From positions 1 through 36,864 of the forward strand of contig JAHCJR010000026.1 in the NCBI GenBank assembly GCA_026126165.1: a stretch of DNA of 36,864 bases. Reading direction: 5' to 3'. The stretch is from Alphaproteobacteria bacterium. GTDB taxonomy: Bacteria; Pseudomonadota; Alphaproteobacteria; Ferrovibrionales; Ferrovibrionaceae. Positions 27,521 to 34,275 of the stretch are shown piece after piece; the first letter of the stretch is position 1, and each line of letters begins with the position of its first letter. The translations under genes and the position numbers were made by a program. Below the pieces are notes generated by a model. That model was given only the letters and a program-made list of their open reading frames with translations. It had not been told where the DNA came from and did not search any database.

Positions 27521-28246
27521 ATGGCCAACTACGTTTTCGTGCATGGTGCCTGGCACGGCGGATGGTGCTGGCGGCGGATCGCCGAGCCGCTGCGCCGCGA
27601 GGGACACCGCGTCTTCACGCCGTCCTTGACCGGTCTCGGCGACCGGGCGCACCTGGCCTTGCCGGAGATCGACCTCGACCGGCATATGGCCGATATCGCG
27701 GCGCTGATCGAGAGCGAGGAGCTGGCCGATGTGATCCTGGTCGGTCATTCCTATGGCGGCATGGTGATCACCGGGGTGGCCGACCGGATGGCGACGCTGG
27801 TCAAGGAACTGGTCTATGTCGATGCCTTCGTGCCGGCGGATGGCGAGGCGGTGATGCAGCTTCTCGGTCCCAACCGGCGGCGCCAGTTCGAAAGCCTGCC
27901 GCCCGAGATCTGGCTGCTGCCGCCGATCTCGGCGGAGGAGTTCGGCGTCCGCGACGGCGCCGACCGGGACTGGGTGGACCGGCGCTGCGTCGGCATGCCA
28001 AGGCGCTGCTTCACCCAGCCGATCCGCCTGACCGGTGCCTGGCAACGGGTGCCCCGGCTCACCTATGTGCTGGCGGCGCAATATCTGCGCAGCCCCTTCC
28101 ATCGCTATGCCGAGGCGCTCCGCGCCGATCCGCGCTGGCGCGTCGCGGAGATCGCCTGCGGCCACGAAGTGATGATCGACGCGCCGGATGCGCTGCGGTG
28201 GCTGCTGCGCGACGGCGCCGCGTCAGGCGAGCGCGCGGCCCAGTAA
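27521..28246 (+). CDS. alpha/beta hydrolase (esterase-like)
   Basis: 241 aa, soluble. Oxyanion-hole start FVHGAWHGGWCW, nucleophile elbow VGHSYGGMVITG (Ser about 79), and catalytic His in ACGHEVMIDAPDAL near the C-terminus. The pattern HGAWHGGWCW with GHSYGG and the GLGDRAHL loop places it with the plant methylesterase/hydroxynitrile-lyase-like branch, known in bacteria as small carboxylesterases (EstC-like). Substrate unknown. It is a single-gene unit with its own promoter. Its last 24 nt overlap the end of the convergent ubiA gene. Confidence 0.88.
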   Translation: MANYVFVHGAWHGGWCWRRIAEPLRREGHRVFTPSLTGLGDRAHLALPEIDLDRHMADIAALIESEELADVILVGHSYGGMVITGVADRMATLVKELVYVDAFVPADGEAVMQLLGPNRRRQFESLPPEIWLLPPISAEEFGVRDGADRDWVDRRCVGMPRRCFTQPIRLTGAWQRVPRLTYVLAAQYLRSPFHRYAEALRADPRWRVAEIACGHEVMIDAPDALRWLLRDGAASGERAAQ

Positions 28247-29146
28247 GATCGCAGCGAACAGGATCAGCCCGAGATCGCGGTTGGCGCGGAAGCGTGCCAG
28301 GCAATCGGCAGGATTGTCGATATCGACGCCGCTCGCCTGCCAGTGAAAATGCGCGGCCACCCCAACCAGCAGGACCCAGAAAGTCCAGCCCATCTCGCCG
28401 CTCCAGCCGGCGAGCGCGAAGCAGAGCAGGGCGAAGGCATAGAAACCGCGCAGCCAGGAACGCGTGCGCGCGCCGAGCAGGCGGGCGGACGAACGCACGC
28501 CGATCAGCGCATCATCCTCCCGGTCCTGGTGGGCATAGACGGTGTCGTAACCCAGGGTCCAGGCGATGCCGCCGAGATAGAGCAGCACTGCCGCCATGCT
28601 CACCTCGCCACGCGCCGCCGCATGGCCCATGAGCGCGCCCCAGTTGAAGGCGAGGCCGAGGAAGAATTGCGGCCACCAGGTGATGCGCTTCATGAAGGGA
28701 TAGATGGCGATCAGCGCCAGCGAGGCGATGCCGAGCGCGATGGCGAGGGGGCCGAGCTGAAGCAGGATGGCGAGCCCGCCAAGGGATTGCAGGACGAGCC
28801 AGGCCCAGGCCTGGCGCGGCGTGACCTGGCCAGAGGGCAGCGGGCGGCTTCGCGTGCGCTCGACCCGGGCATCGAAATCCCGGTCGACCAGATCGTTGAA
28901 GGTGCAGCCGGCGCCGCGCATCAGGATGGCGCCGATGGCGAACAGGACCAGGAGACGAAAGTCGGGCAGGCTGCCCGGCTCCGCCGCCAGCGCGATGCTC
29001 CACCAGCAGGGGAGCAGCAGCAGCCACGTCCCGATCGGCCGGTCCATGCGCGAGAGCCTGAGATAGGGTCGCAGCGGCGCAGGCGCGAAGCGGTCCACCC
29101 AGTTCCCGGCCGGTGCGTCGGCCACGTTGTCGTCGATTCTCGTCAC
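28223..29146 (-). CDS. ubiA: 4-hydroxybenzoate polyprenyltransferase UbiA
   Basis: 307 aa integral membrane enzyme that attaches the polyprenyl tail to 4-hydroxybenzoate in ubiquinone synthesis. The two Asp-rich prenyl-diphosphate motifs are clear: NDLVDRDFDARVERTRSRPL and GYDTVYAHQDREDD; the entry segment RMDRPIGTWLLLLPCWWS is typical. About eight to nine membrane helices. Start: GTG at 29146 (VTRIDDNVAD) is chosen, since the next upstream start, an ATG at 29209, would overlap the start codon of the divergent rsmE gene. The reaction precedes that of UbiD, encoded nearby. The end overlaps the hydrolase gene by 24 nt. Confidence 0.93.
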   Translation of the reverse strand: MTRIDDNVADAPAGNWVDRFAPAPLRPYLRLSRMDRPIGTWLLLLPCWWSIALAAEPGSLPDFRLLVLFAIGAILMRGAGCTFNDLVDRDFDARVERTRSRPLPSGQVTPRQAWAWLVLQSLGGLAILLQLGPLAIALGIASLALIAIYPFMKRITWWPQFFLGLAFNWGALMGHAAARGEVSMAAVLLYLGGIAWTLGYDTVYAHQDREDDALIGVRSSARLLGARTRSWLRGFYAFALLCFALAGWSGEMGWTFWVLLVGVAAHFHWQASGVDIDNPADCLARFRANRDLGLILFAAILLGRALA

Positions 29147-29168
29147 CTCGGGACTATGCGCACTGGCC

Positions 29169-29185
29169 CCCCTTGCGGCAAGGGG
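29169..29185. promoter_or_regulatory. inverted repeat in the ubiA-rsmE divergent gap
   Basis: CCCCTTG-cgg-CAAGGGG is a perfect 7-bp inverted repeat with a 3-nt centre. It occupies the middle of the 61-nt gap between divergent ubiA and rsmE and covers the probable -35 box of rsmE (TTGCGG, 29173-29178). A protein bound here could control both genes. Chance is possible but less likely given the position. Confidence 0.42.
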
Positions 29186-29200
29186 CGCGCCTTCTATAGT
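29173..29200 (+). promoter_or_regulatory. probable rsmE promoter abutting the start codon
   Basis: TTGCGG (29173-29178), 16-nt spacer, TATAGT (29195-29200). Only 7 nt separate the -10 box from the ATG at 29208, so transcription would begin at or next to the A of the ATG, giving a leaderless mRNA. No purine-rich ribosome site is present in those 7 nt (CCGGCCC). Confidence 0.5.
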
Positions 29201-29207
29201 CCGGCCC

Positions 29208-29951
29208 ATGACCGCCCTGCCGCCGCGCCATCGCCTGTTCGTTCCGGCCAGCCTTGCCGAAGGCGGCGAGGTGGAACTTTCGCCGGCTCAGGCACATTAC
29301 CTGCGCGACGTGCTGCGACTGGCTCCCGGCGCGGCCGTCGCGCTGTTCAACGGCCGCGACGGGGAATGGACGGCGCGACTTGGCGCGCTCGGCAAGGGCC
29401 GCGCGCGGGCCCAGATCGGCGCGCGCCTGCGCCCCCAGGCGCCGGCGGCCGATCTCTGGCTCGTCTTCGCGCCGATCAAGGGCCACCGGCTCGACAATAT
29501 CGTCGAGAAGGCGACCGAACTCGGCGTCTCGGTGCTGCAGCCGGTGATGACCCGCCGCACCGTGGTCTCGCGGGTCAATCTGGATCGCCTGCGCGCCAAC
29601 GCCCAGGAAGCGGCCGAACAGTCGGAACGGCTCGATCTGCCGGAGATCCGCGAGCCGGTCCGGCTCGAGCGGCTTCTGGCCGACTGGCCGGCGGGCCGCT
29701 GCCTCGTCCATTGCGACGAGCGCGGACAGGCGCCAGCCATGGGCGTGGCGCTCGCCGGCCTGCCGGCGGCCACACAGGGCGCCATCCTGACCGGACCCGA
29801 GGGCGGCTTCGCGCCGGAGGAGCAGGCGAGCATCGGTTCGCTATCGCAGGTGATCGCGGTGACGCTCGGGCCCCGCGTGCTGCGCGCCGATACCGCCGCC
29901 ATTGCCGCCATCACCCTGTGGCAGGCGACGATCGGCGACTGGCGCGGCTGA
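29208..29951 (+). CDS. rsmE: 16S rRNA (uracil1498-N3)-methyltransferase RsmE
   Basis: 247 aa SPOUT-class methyltransferase that modifies U1498 of 16S rRNA using S-adenosylmethionine. N-terminal PUA-like part (RHRLFVPASLAEGG, AHYLRDVLRLAPG, LFNGRDGEWTARL), then the trefoil-knot domain: LVFAPIKGHRLDNIVEKATELGV, TRRTVVSRVNLDRLRANAQEAAEQSERL, and the SAM knot GAILTGPEGGFAPEEQ with LGPRVLRADTAAIAA. Complete and normal length. In many alphaproteobacteria gshA follows rsmE; here a 4.3-kb block lies between. The stop is 10 nt from the stop of the convergent E1-like gene. Confidence 0.95.
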   Translation: MTALPPRHRLFVPASLAEGGEVELSPAQAHYLRDVLRLAPGAAVALFNGRDGEWTARLGALGKGRARAQIGARLRPQAPAADLWLVFAPIKGHRLDNIVEKATELGVSVLQPVMTRRTVVSRVNLDRLRANAQEAAEQSERLDLPEIREPVRLERLLADWPAGRCLVHCDERGQAPAMGVALAGLPAATQGAILTGPEGGFAPEEQASIGSLSQVIAVTLGPRVLRADTAAIAAITLWQATIGDWRG

Positions 29952-29961
29952 GCCTCCGCCG

Positions 29962-32358
29962 TCAGCGCCGGCGCAGGCGGGCCAGCAGCGCCTGGGCGGC
30001 CGCGTCGATGATCGCTTCCGCGTCGATGCCATAGGTCCGGTAGAGATCGGGGATGTCGCCCGACTGGCCGAAGCGCGCCACGCCAAGCGCGCGGATCGGC
30101 TGGCCGCGCACGGCGCCAAGCCAGGACAGGGTCGCGGGATGTCCATCCAGCACGCTGACCAGGGCCGCGTCCGGCGCCAGCTCGCCCAGCAGCCGGCCGG
30201 CATGGGATAGGCGGCCTTCCGCCTGCGCCGCGAGCCAGTCCTGATGCAGCCGTCCCGGCGAGGTGACGAGCAGCAGGCCGAGGCCTGGCACCTCCTCTTC
30301 CAGTTCGGCATGGGCGGCAAGCGCCTCCGGCACCACCGCGCCCATGGCGACGATGGCGAGTTCGGCGCCGGCCTGCGGCGGGCGCAGCCAGTAGCCGCCG
30401 GCCACCATCGCGGTCTTGTCCGCCGGGCCGAGTTCGCGGCGTGGCTGGGCGATCTGGCGGGTGGAGAGCCGGAAATAGACCGAGCCGCCGGCGCGCTCCT
30501 GCATATGGGCGAAACCCCATGCCATCAGCGCCGCCAGTTCGTCGCCATGGGCCGGCTCGAAAGCGGCGAGGCCGGGCTGGGACATGCCGATCAGCGGCGT
30601 GTTGATCGACTGGTGCGCCCCGCCTTCCGGCGCCAGGGTGATGCCTGAGGGGGTCGCCACCAGCATGAAGCGCGCATCCTGGTAGCAGGCATAGTTCAGC
30701 GCATCCAGGCCGCGGGCGATGAATGGATCGTAGAGCGTGCCCACGGGCAGCAGCCGCTGGCCAAACAGCGGCTCCGCCAGGCCGAAGGCGGCGAGCGCCA
30801 GGAACAGATTGTTCTCGGCGATGCCGAGTTCCACATGCTGGCCCGCCGGCGACTGCACCCATTTCTGCGCCGAGGGCACGGCCTGGGCACGAAAGGTGTC
30901 GCCGCGCTGGCTGCGGTGGAAAATGCCGCGCTGGTTGACCCAGCCGCCGAGGCTGGTGGAGACGGTGACATCCGGCGAGAAGGTCACGAGGCGGGCGGCG
31001 AAATCGTCCTGCCTTCGCCCCAGCGCATGCATGATCCGCCCGAAGGCTTCCTGCGTCGACATGCGCGGCGCATCGCCCAGCGCCTCCGCCGCCACGTCGG
31101 GCATGGCAAGCGCCGGCGCCGGCGGGTGCGTCTCGCGCATGGTTGAGAAATAGGGCGTCTGCCGGATGAAATCCTCGAGCTTCTCCGGCGGCAGGTCGAG
31201 ACCGGCGAAGCGCTCCCACTCGGCCCCCGGCGGGACGCGGTGACGCTGGCGCAGATCCTCCATCTGCTCCGGCGTCATCAGGCCGGCATGGTTGTCCTTG
31301 TGCCCGGCGAGCGGCAGGCCCTGGCCCTTGATCGTGTAGGCGACGAAGCAGTGCGGCGTGTCGTCGCCCTCCGCCGCGCGGAAGGCTTCGACCAGCGAGG
31401 CCATGTCGTGGCCGGCGAGATTGGTCATGAGGCGGTGCAGCGCCTCGTCGTCGTGGCGCGCGAGCAGCGCCTCGATGCCGGGCTCGGCGCCGATATCCTG
31501 GGCGAGCTGGCGCCGCCAGGCCTGCCCGCCCTTGAAGGTGAGGGCGGAATAGAGATCGTTCGGGCACTGGTCGATCCAGCGGCGCAGCGCCTCGCCACCC
31601 GGCTCGCGGAAGGCGGCCTGCTGGCGCTTGCCGTATTTCAGCGTCACCACCTTCCAGCCGACGGTGGAGAAGAAGGACTGGATCTTCTGGAAGAGCTGGT
31701 CGGAGACGACGCCGTCCAGGCTCTGGCGGTTATAGTCGATCACCCACCAGAGGTTCCGCACGTCGTGCTTCCAGCCCTCGAGCAGCGCCTCGAAGACATT
31801 GCCCTCGTCGAGTTCCGCATCGCCCATCAGCGCCACCATGCGGCCCTGCCGGCCGCCTTGCAGAAGGCGCTTGAGCGAGAGCAGGTCCTGGGCGAGGGAG
31901 GCGAACAGGGTGGCGGCGACGCCGAGACCGACCGAGCCGGTGGAGAAATCGACGCCGCCCGTATCCTTGGTGCGCGAGGGATAGCTCTGCGCGCCGCCAA
32001 GCGCGCGGAAGGCTTCGAGCTTCGCGCGCTCCTGCCGGCCGGCCAGATAGGCGATGGCATGCAGCAGCGGGCTGGCATGGGGCTTGACCGCGATCCGGTC
32101 GCCCGGCCGCAGGACGCCGAAATAGAGCGCGGTGAGAATTGCGGCAGCGGAAGCCGAGGAGGCCTGGTGGCCGCCGACCTTCAGCCCGTCGCGGGAGGGC
32201 CGCAGGTGATTGGCATTGTGCACGGTCCAGGCGGCGAGCCAGAGCGCCTTGCGTTCCAATGCCTCGAGACAGGCGAGTTCGTCGGCCGGCAGCGGCGGCG
32301 CCGGCCGCCTCTCCCCGCCCACCAGCTTCAGTCTTGGTCCCTCGCCGCGCTCCGCCAT
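29962..32358 (-). CDS. homodimeric pyruvate dehydrogenase E1-like (transketolase superfamily) enzyme
   Basis: 798 aa, thiamine-diphosphate enzyme. The N-terminal domain has KVGGHQASSASAAAIL (60-75), GDRIAVKPHASPLLHA, and the TPP/Mg site GDAELDEGN...WWVIDYN (179-210), a GDG...N-type motif. The central domain has the catalytic Glu segment HVELGIAENNLFLALAAFGL (about 507), RLLPVGTLYDPFIARGLDAL and SGITLAPEGGAHQSI, which match AceE-type E1 far better than ordinary transketolase. It is about 90 aa shorter than E. coli AceE. No E2 or E3 gene is nearby, so whether it joins a 2-oxo-acid dehydrogenase complex or works alone is open. Start at 32358 after GGGGAGCGGCGG. Alphaproteobacteria generally use the two-chain PdhA/PdhB E1, so this is probably an extra enzyme. 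Confidence 0.85.
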   Translation of the reverse strand: MAERGEGPRLKLVGGERRPAPPLPADELACLEALERKALWLAAWTVHNANHLRPSRDGLKVGGHQASSASAAAILTALYFGVLRPGDRIAVKPHASPLLHAIAYLAGRQERAKLEAFRALGGAQSYPSRTKDTGGVDFSTGSVGLGVAATLFASLAQDLLSLKRLLQGGRQGRMVALMGDAELDEGNVFEALLEGWKHDVRNLWWVIDYNRQSLDGVVSDQLFQKIQSFFSTVGWKVVTLKYGKRQQAAFREPGGEALRRWIDQCPNDLYSALTFKGGQAWRRQLAQDIGAEPGIEALLARHDDEALHRLMTNLAGHDMASLVEAFRAAEGDDTPHCFVAYTIKGQGLPLAGHKDNHAGLMTPEQMEDLRQRHRVPPGAEWERFAGLDLPPEKLEDFIRQTPYFSTMRETHPPAPALAMPDVAAEALGDAPRMSTQEAFGRIMHALGRRQDDFAARLVTFSPDVTVSTSLGGWVNQRGIFHRSQRGDTFRAQAVPSAQKWVQSPAGQHVELGIAENNLFLALAAFGLAEPLFGQRLLPVGTLYDPFIARGLDALNYACYQDARFMLVATPSGITLAPEGGAHQSINTPLIGMSQPGLAAFEPAHGDELAALMAWGFAHMQERAGGSVYFRLSTRQIAQPRRELGPADKTAMVAGGYWLRPPQAGAELAIVAMGAVVPEALAAHAELEEEVPGLGLLLVTSPGRLHQDWLAAQAEGRLSHAGRLLGELAPDAALVSVLDGHPATLSWLGAVRGQPIRALGVARFGQSGDIPDLYRTYGIDAEAIIDAAAQALLARLRRR

Positions 32359-32463
32359 CCGCCGCTCCCCGTCCGAACCGGTTTCCGGTCGCCATGATAG
32401 GGCGATGCAGGGTCCGGGGAAGCTCGTTATCTGGCTCGCTCTGCCCGGTCATGGTCCGATCTT

Positions 32464-32485
32464 CGCATCACGATAACGTGATGCG
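32464..32485. promoter_or_regulatory. 22-bp inverted repeat between divergent genes
   Basis: CGCATCACG-ATAA-CGTGATGCG: a perfect 9-bp inverted repeat with a 4-nt centre, 106 nt before the E1-like gene and 148 nt before the secreted-protein gene. Because both genes run away from it, it does not terminate either of them; a binding site for a dimeric regulator is the natural reading. A candidate promoter for the + strand gene begins 9 nt to its right. In the rest of the 274-nt gap (32359-32632) I see a short leader frame (32563-32625) and a loose ACCGG/CCGGT repeat. Confidence 0.5.
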
Positions 32486-32493
32486 TTCCCGTC

Positions 32494-32522
32494 TTGTTCC
32501 AGGCCACTGCCGGCTGAATATT
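32494..32522 (+). promoter_or_regulatory. weak candidate promoter for the secreted-protein gene
   Basis: TTGTTC (32494-32499), 17-nt spacer, AATATT (32517-32522). Matches are 3/6 and 4/6. It stands out locally because the surrounding DNA is GC-rich, and it lies just downstream of the 22-bp inverted repeat. Confidence 0.3.
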
Positions 32523-32562
32523 TGAGGTGTGCGGGGCGTCGGGAATGGAGGGAGGCGGGAGG

Positions 32563-32625
32563 ATGGAGAGCAGCGCAGTCCGGAGGCGACGGGTCCGCGC
32601 CCACGACCGGGACTGGCCCGGCTGA
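32563..32625 (+). CDS. possible 20-aa leader peptide
   Basis: ATG with an unusually strong ribosome site (GGAGGCGGGAGG directly upstream), reading MESSAVRRRRVRAHDRDWPG and stopping 7 nt before the start of the secreted-protein gene in another frame. Its six arginines (four of them consecutive) and its position suggest a translationally coupled leader. It could equally be chance in a purine-rich leader. Confidence 0.25.
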   Translation: MESSAVRRRRVRAHDRDWPG

Positions 32626-32632
32626 GGCAGCG

Positions 32633-33232
32633 ATGGAACGCGAGCGCCCTCGCCCCGCCGTTCGGCGGGCCTCCGCGCGCGGCCTGCGGCCGCTCGCGCT
32701 CGTCTTCGGCATCCTGATCGCGATGCGGCCGGCACTTCCGCATGCGTCGATGCCGGCGAGGGTCTGCGGTCCGCCGGATGTCATCATCGAGAATCGCAGC
32801 GATGCCGCCTGGCGTTATGTGCGCGGTTATTCATTGGGCGCGCCCGAGCCCGGTTCGGAATGGATCCTGCGACCCGAAAATCAATGGACCGGTCACCCCT
32901 CGTCGATCATGGCCTGGCTCGCCTGGGACCTCTGGTACGCATGGAAGAGGCAGGCTGCGCGGCTGCTCGGCGTTCCGGAAGCGAGGCTGGTGGGGGATAC
33001 GTATTGGGCACCGTGGGAGGTGGCACAAGACACCGGCCGCATCCTTCGCGGCGCGCAAGTCATGTTCTTCGATATCGACGGTTCTGAAAATTACGACACC
33101 TGGCCGCCGGCCCCCATTTCGATTCTGCTGATCAGCGAGAAGACGGGCGAGATCCGCGAAATGGTCGCCGATCTCATCCACACCGGACATCGGCAATGCG
33201 AGGCGCGCTTCTTCATCGGGGCCGAACGGTGA
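32633..33232 (+). CDS. secreted protein of unknown function
   Basis: 199 aa. A long basic N-terminus (RERPRPAVRRASARGLRP) and hydrophobic stretch LALVFGILIAM lead to a likely signal-peptidase site at PHA-S near residue 40. The mature part has two cysteines (RVCGPPD and RQCEARFF) that could form one disulfide, and is rich in Trp (about ten), e.g. MAWLAWDLWYAWKRQ and DTYWAPWEVAQDTG. It ends with an acid-rich strand region (SILLISEKTGEIREMVADL). I recognise no family. Start at 32633 after GAGG; a later start at the Met of MRPALPH is possible but would remove the signal. Divergent from the E1-like gene. Confidence 0.65.
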   Translation: MERERPRPAVRRASARGLRPLALVFGILIAMRPALPHASMPARVCGPPDVIIENRSDAAWRYVRGYSLGAPEPGSEWILRPENQWTGHPSSIMAWLAWDLWYAWKRQAARLLGVPEARLVGDTYWAPWEVAQDTGRILRGAQVMFFDIDGSENYDTWPPAPISILLISEKTGEIREMVADLIHTGHRQCEARFFIGAER

Positions 33233-33248
33233 GGGCGGTGCAATTTCT

Positions 33249-33269
33249 GGCCCGCGGGTATTCGCGGCC
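33249..33269. terminator. weak hairpin after the secreted-protein gene
   Basis: GG-c-CCGCG with loop GGTATT and CGCGG-CC: a 5-bp stem, one bulge, two more pairs, 16 nt after the stop codon. No T-run follows, so any termination role is doubtful. The rest of the gap 33233-33355 shows nothing definite. Confidence 0.22.
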
Positions 33270-33355
33270 TCGCTCTTCCTCGTCATGGTATTGGCGCAGG
33301 TGCCCGTCCTGGGGCGGAATCCGATATTCCACCAAAGGAGCGTTTGTCGCACAGC

Positions 33356-33390
33356 TTGCGGTATGATATCCAATCTCATATGATGATATC
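33356..33390 (+). promoter_or_regulatory. promoter and twin operator of the toxin-antitoxin pair
   Basis: TTGCGG (33356-33361), 17-nt spacer, TATGAT (33379-33384) make a good promoter in a locally AT-rich patch. The octamer ATGATATC occurs twice, at 33363-33370 and 33383-33390: 20 bp apart, about two helical turns, and overlapping the spacer and the -10 box. Each copy contains the palindrome GATATC. Ribbon-helix-helix antitoxins bind such paired short sites to repress their own operon, which fits the gene downstream. Confidence 0.6.
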
Positions 33391-33421
33391 AATGTAATCA
33401 TGTTCCGCAGGAGTGCTATCA

Positions 33422-33676
33422 ATGCCCGCTGTTGTTATCCGCAACTTGTCCGAGGAGACGCACCGCGCCCTGAAGGTGCGCGCGGCTCACCACGGCCGCA
33501 GTACCGAAGCCGAAATCCGCGAAATTTTGGAGACGGCTGTGCGGCCGGCCAGTCGGGTCAGGCTCGGCTCGTTGCTGGCATCCATTGGCCGCGAAGCTGG
33601 CCTGACCGACGCGGAAGCCGAGCGCCTCAACCAGCTGCGCGACAAGACTCCAGCCGAGCCGGTGAGGTTTGAATGA
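33422..33676 (+). CDS. FitA-type ribbon-helix-helix antitoxin
   Basis: 84 aa. The N-terminal ribbon-helix-helix is clear: strand PAVVIRNLS, helix EETHRALKVRAAHHG, turn RSTEAEI, helix REILETAV, as in FitA/VapB-like antitoxins. The C-terminal tail (LGSLLASIGREAGLTDAEAERLNQLRDKTPAEPVRFE) is the toxin-wrapping part and ends next to the toxin start (ATGA overlap). Start at 33422 with GCAGGAG 9 nt upstream; a GTG at 33413 would add three residues. It is expected to neutralise the PIN protein and repress the operon through the twin octamers upstream. Confidence 0.9.
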   Translation: MPAVVIRNLSEETHRALKVRAAHHGRSTEAEIREILETAVRPASRVRLGSLLASIGREAGLTDAEAERLNQLRDKTPAEPVRFE

Positions 33677-34107
33677 TCCTCATCCACACCAACGTGATTT
33701 CCGAGCCATGGAAGGTCGCGCCCGATCCTCACGTGCTCGCATGGATCGATGCCCAGGCTATCGAAACCCTCTATCTGTCAGCCGTCACCGTGGCCGAGCT
33801 GCGTCTCGGCATCGCGGCGATGACTGCCGGCAAGCGCCGCACGACCCTGCACGATCGCCTGGAACGGGACGTGTTGCCGCTGTTCGATGGGCGCGTTCTG
33901 CCTTTCGACCTGGACACCTCGCAAGCCTATGCCGACCTGATGGCGCAGGCGAAATTAGCCGGCAAGTCCATCGGCAAGGCGGACGGCTACATCGCCGCCA
34001 CGGCCGCCGCACACAGCCTGATGGTCGCCACCCGCGACACCAGTCCCTTTGAGGCGGCCGGACTGAACTTCATCAACCCCTGGATTGCGGAGCTGAAGGA
34101 AAGCTAA
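33673..34107 (+). CDS. FitB/VapC-type PIN-domain toxin with D5H change
   Basis: 144 aa, PIN fold ribonuclease family. Family motifs: MILIHTNVISEP at the start, SAVTVAELRLGI (acid about 42), GKADGYIAATAAAHSL (Asp about 103) and VATRDTSPFEAAGLNFINPW. The first strand normally reads LDTNV, with Asp5 as a metal ligand; here the codon is CAC, His, a single-base change from GAC. Three of the four acidic positions remain. The change would be expected to weaken or abolish nuclease activity, or it may be a sequencing error. The gene overlaps the antitoxin by 4 nt. The pair probably belongs to the accessory block between rsmE and gshA. Confidence 0.88.
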   Translation: MILIHTNVISEPWKVAPDPHVLAWIDAQAIETLYLSAVTVAELRLGIAAMTAGKRRTTLHDRLERDVLPLFDGRVLPFDLDTSQAYADLMAQAKLAGKSIGKADGYIAATAAAHSLMVATRDTSPFEAAGLNFINPWIAELKES

Positions 34108-34142
34108 TCAACGTGGCGACGGCGGCGCGTTTCATCATCGGA

Positions 34143-34166
34143 GATGGGCGGTGAGGGCCGCCCGTT
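34143..34166. terminator. candidate terminator after the toxin gene
   Basis: GGGCGG-tgaggg-CCGCCC, a perfect 6-bp stem (34146-34163) extended by A-T and G-T pairs to about 9 bp, 35 nt after the toxin stop. The trailing T-run is short (GTTC), so efficiency is uncertain. A second palindrome, CCCGCCTGCGGG, is at 34188-34199. Confidence 0.35.
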
Positions 34167-34231
34167 CACGACAGAGCGGTGCCCTTGCCCGCCTGCGGGT
34201 AATCCTGTAGAGCCAGCCATCGTCAGAGGGG

Positions 34232-34254
34232 GGAGGCCGGTCGGAGCGGTCTCC
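34232..34254 (+). promoter_or_regulatory. leader hairpin upstream of gshA
   Basis: GGAGGCC (34232-34238) and GGTCTCC (34248-34254) form a 7-bp stem with one G-T pair and a 9-nt loop, 21 nt before the gshA ATG and just upstream of its ribosome site (CAGGAG). No riboswitch class is recognised; possible RNA-level control is speculative. Confidence 0.25.
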
Positions 34255-34275
34255 TGCAGGTAACCAGGAGCGTCC

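Noticed and set aside
28223-29209. ubiA starting at the ATG at 29209
   Set aside because: It would overlap the rsmE start codon on the other strand and cover both promoters; the GTG at 29146 gives a normal UbiA N-terminus.
29297-31567. 756-codon minus-strand frame
   Set aside because: Out-of-frame shadow of the E1-like gene and antisense to rsmE; composition is typical of a shadow frame.
33233-33379. Minus-strand frame covering the toxin-antitoxin leader
   Set aside because: It overlaps the end of the secreted-protein gene and the TA promoter, with no motif or ribosome site.
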